Shown here: positions 7,309-10,904 of the stretch, piece after piece | Layout: every line of letters starts with the position of its first letter | Numbering within the stretch: the stretch's first letter is position 1 | Source of the DNA: Acidobacteriota bacterium | GTDB taxonomy: Bacteria; Acidobacteriota; Blastocatellia; Pyrinomonadales; Pyrinomonadaceae | Assembly (NCBI GenBank): GCA_005790265.1 | Contig: SXVE01000199.1 | Coordinates: 1-10,904 of the forward strand | Reading direction: 5' to 3' | Length of the DNA stretch: 10,904 nt | Translations under genes and position numbers: made by a program | Notes under the pieces: model-generated | Told to the model about the DNA's origin: nothing | Seen by the model: only the letters and a program-made list of their open reading frames with translations | Databases searched by the model: none

Positions 7309-7337
7309 TTGGAAAGATCAAAACATAAAATTATACT
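7309..7337 (+). promoter_or_regulatory. Candidate sigma70-type promoter of the aldehyde dehydrogenase gene
   Basis: TTGGAA (7309-7314) and TATACT (7332-7337) are separated by exactly 17 bases, matching four and five of six consensus positions. Transcription would begin near 7344, giving a short, A/T-only leader of about 17 bases with no Shine-Dalgarno. The spacer 7142-7360 is shared with the divergent receptor operon, and no operator-like palindrome was seen in it. Confidence 0.55.
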
Positions 7338-7360
7338 GAATAAAAAATCATTAAAAATTT

Positions 7361-8905
7361 ATGAAAAAAATTGTTTCACCGAAAGTCGAATTCAGCAGTT
7401 TGATCGCACAGGTTAAAGCCGTCGCGCCGGAAATTTTCAGCGCCGACGGCAAATTTTTGAATCTCGTCGAAGGCGAGTGGAAATACGCCGGAGATCCGCG
7501 CGAATTCGTTTCGCCGGTTGACGGCAGCCGATTGGGAGCATTGCCGTTTTTGAATTCCGAACAAGCCTTAAAAGCCGTTCGGTTCGCGAAAAAAGAATCG
7601 GCGAACTGGGCGAAAACGGATTTGGACGAGCGCCGAAACAAAGTCGCCGAATGCGTCGCCGCGCTCAAAAAACATCACGAATTGATCGGTAAACTTTTAA
7701 TTTGGGAAATCGGCAAAACTTATAAAAACGGTTTGACCGACATTGACCGCTGCATCGAGGGCGTCGAATGGTATCTCGAAAATATCGAAACGATGCTTGG
7801 CAACCGCCAGCCGCTCGGCTTAGTTTCCAATATCGCATCGTGGAATTACCCGTTTTCGGTGCTGATGCACGCGGTTTTGACGCAGATCTTGGCAGGGAAT
7901 GCGGCGATTGCGAAAACGCCGACCGACGGCGGATTTATCAGTCTGAGCTTCGCTTTCGCGCTCGCGCGTAAGTGCGGTTTGCCGGTTTCGCTCGTTTCCG
8001 GTTCGGGCGGCGAATTGAGCGAAGTGCTGGTCGGCGATCAAAATGTTGATTGTCTTTCGTTCGTCGGCGGTCGCTACAACGGACGCAATATCGCCGACGC
8101 GCTCGCCAACCGGCAAAAGCGCTATATGCTTGAAATGGAAGGCGTTAACACTTACGGCATCTGGGAATTTTCCGATTGGGAAACGCTTGCCGCACAACTG
8201 AAAAAAGGTTTCGATTACGGCAAGCAAAGATGCACGGCTTACGTCCGGTTTGTCGTGCAGCGCAAACTTTTTCCGCAATTTCTGGAAACGCATTTGAGCG
8301 TTTTAAATTCGCTCAAAATCGGCAATCCGACGCTCGTCAGCAAAAAAGATGACGATTTGCCCGAACTCGATTTCGGTCCGGTCATCAAAAAAGCGCAGGT
8401 TGAAGAATTGAATAATCTTTATCAAAACGCGCTGCAAACCGGCGCGACGCCGCTGTTCGATTACCAGTTTGACGAAAATCTGTTTGCGCCCGAACAAGAT
8501 AAATCAGCTTATTTCGCGCCGAAAAGCCTGGTTAATTTGACCAGGCACAGCGAACTTTATTTTCGCGAGCCGTTCGGTCCGATTGATTCGATTGTGCTGG
8601 TTGACCGCATCGAAGAACTAGTCGGCGAAATGAATATTTCCAACGGCGCGCTCGTCGCGGCAATCGCTTCGGACGACGAAAAACTGGCGCAAAAAACTGC
8701 GAAAGAAATTCGCGCGTTTAAGGTCGGCATCAATCAAATGCGTTCGCGCGGCGACCGCGAAGAACATTTCGGCGGCATCGGCGAATCGTGGAAAGGCTGT
8801 TTTGTCGGCGGCGAGCTGCTTGTGCAAGCCGTGACGAAAAACGGAACCGACGAAAACTTAAAAGGGAATTTCGGCGAAATCACGAATTTGCCCGAAAGCC
8901 GCTGA
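7361..8905 (+). CDS. Aldehyde dehydrogenase superfamily protein, divergent motifs
   Basis: A 514-residue cytoplasmic protein of typical ALDH length. The superfamily oxidises aldehydes to acids or acyl-CoA with NAD(P)+. Seen: SNIASWNYPF at 156-165 with the catalytic Asn162; Lys185 in AKTP at the cofactor ribose position; SFVGGRYNG at 233-241 in place of the usual FTGS-type turn; LEMEGVN at 257-263 in place of ELGGK, keeping Glu258 as possible general base; the nucleophile Cys291 in QRCTA; EPFGP at 403-407 for cofactor binding; and HFGGIGES at 469-476 near the C-terminus. Spacings among Asn, Glu and Cys (129 and 33 residues) are close to those of ALDH2, so catalysis is probably retained. Loss of the second Gly of ELGG and the altered FTGS turn set it apart from standard members. 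The substrate is unknown. It is a single gene, divergent from the receptor operon. Confidence 0.88.
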   Translation: MKKIVSPKVEFSSLIAQVKAVAPEIFSADGKFLNLVEGEWKYAGDPREFVSPVDGSRLGALPFLNSEQALKAVRFAKKESANWAKTDLDERRNKVAECVAALKKHHELIGKLLIWEIGKTYKNGLTDIDRCIEGVEWYLENIETMLGNRQPLGLVSNIASWNYPFSVLMHAVLTQILAGNAAIAKTPTDGGFISLSFAFALARKCGLPVSLVSGSGGELSEVLVGDQNVDCLSFVGGRYNGRNIADALANRQKRYMLEMEGVNTYGIWEFSDWETLAAQLKKGFDYGKQRCTAYVRFVVQRKLFPQFLETHLSVLNSLKIGNPTLVSKKDDDLPELDFGPVIKKAQVEELNNLYQNALQTGATPLFDYQFDENLFAPEQDKSAYFAPKSLVNLTRHSELYFREPFGPIDSIVLVDRIEELVGEMNISNGALVAAIASDDEKLAQKTAKEIRAFKVGINQMRSRGDREEHFGGIGESWKGCFVGGELLVQAVTKNGTDENLKGNFGEITNLPESR

Positions 8906-8935
8906 ACGCAGTTTTCCGTTTGAGAAAATGTCACC

Positions 8936-8972
8936 AAAAAAAATAGGTTTTCGGCAGCGAGCCCGAAAACCT
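8936..8972 (-). terminator. Rho-independent terminator facing the 9078-9740 gene
   Basis: A perfect 10-bp stem (8945-8954 pairing with 8963-8972; AGGTTTTCGG / CCGAAAACCT) has an 8-base loop. Read on the minus strand it is followed by A and then eight T (complement of A8936-8943), a classic intrinsic terminator for leftward transcripts. Read rightward it has only TTT after the stem, so it may stop the aldehyde dehydrogenase message less efficiently. Confidence 0.75.
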
Positions 8973-9053
8973 TTCCAAGAGCGAGAAATGAATAAAAATC
9001 AACTGCTTATTTAATAGATTGAAAGCAAAATCATTTCCAGAAAAAATACCGGA

Positions 9054-9089
9054 TTCGCCGATTAAACGTAGAATTGTTTAATCGGCGAA
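9054..9089 (-). terminator. Strong hairpin built over the stop codon of the 9078-9740 gene
   Basis: TTCGCCGATTAAAC (9054-9067) is perfectly complementary to 9076-9089 across an 8-base loop. In the minus-strand message the 5' arm is the last codons (Phe-Ala-Asp) plus the TAA stop. A six-T run follows seven bases after the stem, so it could help termination or shield the 3' end. The better terminator lies downstream at 8936-8972. Confidence 0.5.
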
Positions 9090-9740
9090 ATAAACGTAAT
9101 CGGCGAGCGCGTCCATAATCATCTCGGGCGTCAAATCCGCCGCCGTCAATTTTCGGTTAAAGCGAATATTAAACCGCGAGCCGCCCTGCAAACGTTTGTC
9201 CTGAATGCGCAGTTTCGCCATTTCTTCGGCTTCCGCCGCTTCCGCCTGATTGCGCGCGTCTTCGCGGCGGCGGTCGCTGCGCAAATCATTTAATTCATCG
9301 CGCAATCTTCGCCTGCGCCGCTCGTCGGTTTCGTTTTTCAGCTCGCGTTCGATGTTTTTTTCCCGGCGCGTTTTATCGGCAGACGGAACGTAAACGGTCG
9401 AACTCGTTTCGTCGCCGAGCGTGCCGTAACCGCCGCCGCCGAGCTGAAATTCGATGTGTTTGTCCTTGACCTTAATTTTCGTAATCATAATGCGGTCGCC
9501 TTCGCGCACGCTGACGCCGAACGTTTTCAACGCATTGCCGTATTGTCCGAAATCGAGCGGGCGGTCATTTTCCGGGTGAATATTGACGCCGTCTTTGGTC
9601 GCGGGCAAATCAATTTTCACTTCGACGCGTCTGCCTTCAAAATAGCGTTTCAAATCGGCTTCGGTTTGCGCCGCAGTCAGTAAATTAGCCGTCAGAATAA
9701 CGGCAGCGGCGATTAATAGTTTTTTTATATATTTTCTCAT
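9078..9740 (-). CDS. Secreted highly charged protein of unknown function
   Basis: A 220-residue exported protein that I do not recognise as a named family; I associate similar hypotheticals with Acidobacteriota. The ATG at 9740 starts a clean signal peptide (MRKYIKK, hydrophobic 8-22, likely cut before Gln25); an upstream TTG at 9755 is less suitable. After the signal come a compact beta-type region at about 30-115 (EGRRVEVKIDLPATKDGVNI, GDRIMITKIKVKDKHIEFQL, then GGGGYG), a very charged Arg/Glu-rich helix at about 122-182 likely to form a coiled coil, and a conserved-looking tail (GSRFNIRFNRKLTAADLTPE). There is no cysteine anywhere. A GAG triplet about 12 bases upstream is at best a weak ribosome binding site. 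It follows the DUF5916-like gene on the same strand after 296 bases that contain a hairpin, so independent transcription is more likely than an operon. Confidence 0.72.
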   Translation of the reverse strand: MRKYIKKLLIAAAVILTANLLTAAQTEADLKRYFEGRRVEVKIDLPATKDGVNIHPENDRPLDFGQYGNALKTFGVSVREGDRIMITKIKVKDKHIEFQLGGGGYGTLGDETSSTVYVPSADKTRREKNIERELKNETDERRRRRLRDELNDLRSDRRREDARNQAEAAEAEEMAKLRIQDKRLQGGSRFNIRFNRKLTAADLTPEMIMDALADYVYFAD

Positions 9741-9741
9741 T

Positions 9742-9752
9742 AGCGTTACGCT
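9742..9752. promoter_or_regulatory. Short palindrome touching the start of the 9078-9740 gene
   Basis: AGCGTTACGCT is a perfect 11-base palindrome around one central base, lying one base upstream of the ATG. It could form a small hairpin over the ribosome entry site or bind a regulator. At this length chance is a fair explanation. Confidence 0.3.
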
Positions 9753-9803
9753 CAAATTTTATTTTTTCAAAAGCGAAAGCCGCGTTCGCGAAGTTTGGAA
9801 AAA

Positions 9804-9824
9804 ATTAAAACGCCGCGTTTTAAT
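9804..9824. promoter_or_regulatory. Perfect 21-base palindrome, candidate operator
   Basis: ATTAAAACGC (9804-9813) is followed by one central base and its exact complement GCGTTTTAAT (9815-9824). It lies 64 bases upstream of the secreted-protein ATG at 9740, in the expected promoter zone. No T-run follows on either strand as a terminator would need, so an operator is the better reading. No regulator gene is in the window. Confidence 0.4.
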
Positions 9825-9879
9825 GGCTCTCATTTTGTAACGCGAAATGCCGCCGCGAAAAATATCAGCGCTGAAAAGA

Positions 9880-9920
9880 AATATCGGAAGCGTTAAATAA
9901 AATTTAGCGCTTCCGATATT
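9880..9920 (-). terminator. 19-bp hairpin, likely terminator of the DUF5916-like gene
   Basis: Bases 9880-9898 pair with 9902-9920 over 19 bp (core ATATCGGAAGCG), with one G-U pair and a 3-base loop. On the minus strand it follows the DUF5916-like stop codon by 117 bases, and TTTCTTTTC comes after it, a moderate T-tract. On the plus strand it lies 13 bases ahead of a small reading frame with a strong ribosome-binding-like sequence, so a role there is also possible. Confidence 0.5.
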
Positions 9921-9933
9921 CCTAAGGGGGAAA

Positions 9934-10002
9934 ATGAAATCTACTTTCAGTTTTTATTACGACGAGAAAAAAGAAAAGTTCAAAGTTTTTTCATTGTCGT
10001 AA
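9934..10002 (+). CDS. Possible 22-residue small protein with strong Shine-Dalgarno
   Basis: ATG at 9934 opens a 22-codon frame ending in TAA at 10000-10002 (MKSTFSFYYDEKKEKFKVF and three more residues). AAGGGGG at 9924-9930 stands three bases upstream, the only strong Shine-Dalgarno-like sequence in the window, though slightly closer to the ATG than ideal. The product would be lysine- and aromatic-rich, soluble, with no signal peptide. The frame lies alone in the 296-base spacer 9741-10036, opposite in direction to both neighbours, right after the 19-bp hairpin. No convincing promoter was found. Bases 9957-9963 and 9996-10002 pair (TTACGAC/GTCGTAA), so the segment can also fold as RNA. It may be a real small gene, a leader peptide remnant, or chance. 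Confidence 0.3.
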   Translation: MKSTFSFYYDEKKEKFKVFSLS

Positions 10003-10036
10003 AATTTTCAGTCAAATCGCGCAGCTCATTGAGCGA

Positions 10037-10904
10037 TTAGAAATTACGACGAAACAAATAGGACGCTTTGATAAAAAACGTTCTGCCGTTGCTGCGAAAG
10101 CCGGTTTCCTGCGCTCGCGAAAAAGGATTCAGTCCGTTGTAATTGAAATCGTCGTTGTAACCGGCGTAAATCGAAGTTCCGGGGCTCGGCGTCCAACCGA
10201 CGACGAATTGTGGGCGCACGCGGCGCGAAATATTCGAGTAATCGAGCCGCAAACGGGCGAAAATATCGCGCGTAAATTGATACGTCGAACGCAGACTGAA
10301 AACATTGTCGTCAAACGCGACGCGATCCGTGTCGTGTCTGGTCAATTTTGTTCGCGTCCAGCTAAATTGCGTTTGCAATTCGGCGGTCGGCTGATAACGC
10401 AGACTCGATTCGAGGTAAAACTGATTGCCCGCGCCCGGATCGTAAGCGGCATTCTGCCCGAATTGGAGCGCTGCCGGTGAAACGCGCTCATACGGTCCGG
10501 CTCCGAGATCGTAATCGAGATTGCCGTTGCTGTGACTCAAAACCAACAGCGCGAAAAGCTGTTTCGTCGGCGCGGTTTCGATGAATCCGTAAACTTCCTT
10601 GCGGTGCGCCGAGCGTTCCGAATCGTCGCCGAAAAAACTGCCGCGCGTCGGATTGGAAGCCGTGCGGCGCAACCCGAATTCGTGTTCAAAAACGCGCTCG
10701 TAACCGAGTTCGACGCCGGCGCCGACAAACGTCTGCCGTTGGAGAGCGAGCATTCCCTGCGTGTTCGATTGATAACCCTGCGAGCGTCCTTTCCAATCGT
10801 AGGACAGATTGGTCGAATTGTTGATTCGCTTAAAGATAATTGATTTTTTTGCGTCGCGGTCGGTTACATATTGAACGAACGAGCCGAGATAATTCGTGTC
10901 GTAG
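10037..10904 (-). CDS. DUF5916-like outer-membrane beta-barrel protein, C-terminal part (cut by right edge)
   Basis: The frame is open from the right window edge to the TAA at 10039-10037, giving the last 288 residues of a longer protein; the start lies beyond base 10904. The visible part is made of alternating polar/aromatic beta strands typical of an outer-membrane barrel and ends in SYLFRRNF with a terminal Phe. The last hundred residues (YQFTRDIFARLRLDYSN, VVGWTPSPGTSIYAGYNDD, NGRTFFIKASYLFRR) match my memory of the C-terminus of acidobacterial DUF5916 proteins, which usually carry an N-terminal CBM9-like carbohydrate-binding domain, not visible here. The biochemical role of DUF5916 is not established; surface glycan or peptide handling is a guess. 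A methionine at 10753 is internal and not the start. A 19-bp hairpin 117 bases downstream probably ends its message. Confidence 0.72.
   Translation of the reverse strand, partial: YDTNYLGSFVQYVTDRDAKKSIIFKRINNSTNLSYDWKGRSQGYQSNTQGMLALQRQTFVGAGVELGYERVFEHEFGLRRTASNPTRGSFFGDDSERSAHRKEVYGFIETAPTKQLFALLVLSHSNGNLDYDLGAGPYERVSPAALQFGQNAAYDPGAGNQFYLESSLRYQPTAELQTQFSWTRTKLTRHDTDRVAFDDNVFSLRSTYQFTRDIFARLRLDYSNISRRVRPQFVVGWTPSPGTSIYAGYNDDFNYNGLNPFSRAQETGFRSNGRTFFIKASYLFRRNF

Noticed and set aside
7159..7416. Plus-strand frame of 85 codons (ATG possible near 7236) across the receptor/ALDH spacer
   Set aside because: It overlaps the likely ALDH promoter and the first codons of ALDH in another frame. Its lysine-rich product follows from A-rich DNA, and it has no ribosome binding site.
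8988..9016. Very short plus-strand frame of about 8 codons after the ALDH terminator hairpin, preceded by a GAG triplet
   Set aside because: Too short and too weak in its start signal to support; it lies in an AT-rich spacer.
9741..9755. Upstream TTG start for the 9078-9740 gene
   Set aside because: The ATG at 9740 directly precedes a normal signal peptide with a basic N-region; the extension adds nothing.
10751..10753. ATG at 10753 as the start of the barrel gene
   Set aside because: The frame stays open to the window edge with barrel-like sequence upstream, so this methionine is internal.
1..10904. CRISPR array, insertion sequence, phage, toxin-antitoxin or defence genes
   Set aside because: No regularly spaced repeats, transposase, integrase or other hallmark proteins were found on either strand; repeats seen are short and local.

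Overview
The window looks like an ordinary chromosomal segment from a Gram-negative bacterium of roughly balanced base composition. The best guess is an acidobacterium (Blastocatellia or Pyrinomonadaceae type). This rests on three things: a carboxypeptidase-regulatory-domain TonB-dependent receptor of the kind expanded in Acidobacteriota, a DUF5916-like outer-membrane barrel, and secreted hypothetical proteins resembling ones I associate with that phylum. The assignment is inference; no rRNA or other marker is present.

Layout, left to right. Bases 1-691 (minus) hold the N-terminal three quarters of thioredoxin reductase (trxB), running off the left edge. A 252-base AT-rich divergent spacer separates it from a plus-strand run: a PilZ-domain protein (944-1315), an enoyl-CoA hydratase/crotonase (1486-2268), a tRNA-Ala(GGC) with its own promoter and terminator (2470-2546), and a small YkgJ-type cysteine-cluster protein (2725-3027). 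Convergent to these is a likely minus-strand operon: a TonB-dependent receptor with an N-terminal regulatory-like domain (4100-7141), followed after 44 bases by a secreted protein of unknown function (3099-4055). A divergent promoter region (7142-7360) serves this operon and a plus-strand aldehyde dehydrogenase with altered motifs (7361-8905). The right end is again minus-strand: a secreted, highly charged protein of unknown function (9078-9740), then the C-terminal part of a DUF5916-like barrel protein (10037-10904) running off the right edge.

No single pathway joins the window. The nearest thing to a functional unit is the receptor with its downstream secreted partner. The crotonase and the aldehyde dehydrogenase could both feed acyl-CoA or aldehyde metabolism, but they are far apart and not in one operon. 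No mobile element, phage gene, CRISPR array or defence system was seen.

The non-coding DNA is richer than the gene list suggests. It contains several strong hairpins (2581-2635, 8936-8972, 9054-9089, 9880-9920), a perfect 21-base palindrome (9804-9824), a composite inverted repeat beside the tRNA (2278-2372), and a 22-codon plus-strand reading frame (9934-10002). That small frame has the only strong Shine-Dalgarno-like sequence in the window. Most annotated genes have no recognisable ribosome binding site. I found no convincing new multi-gene system; the small frame with its adjacent hairpin and the receptor/secreted-protein pair are the items most worth checking.
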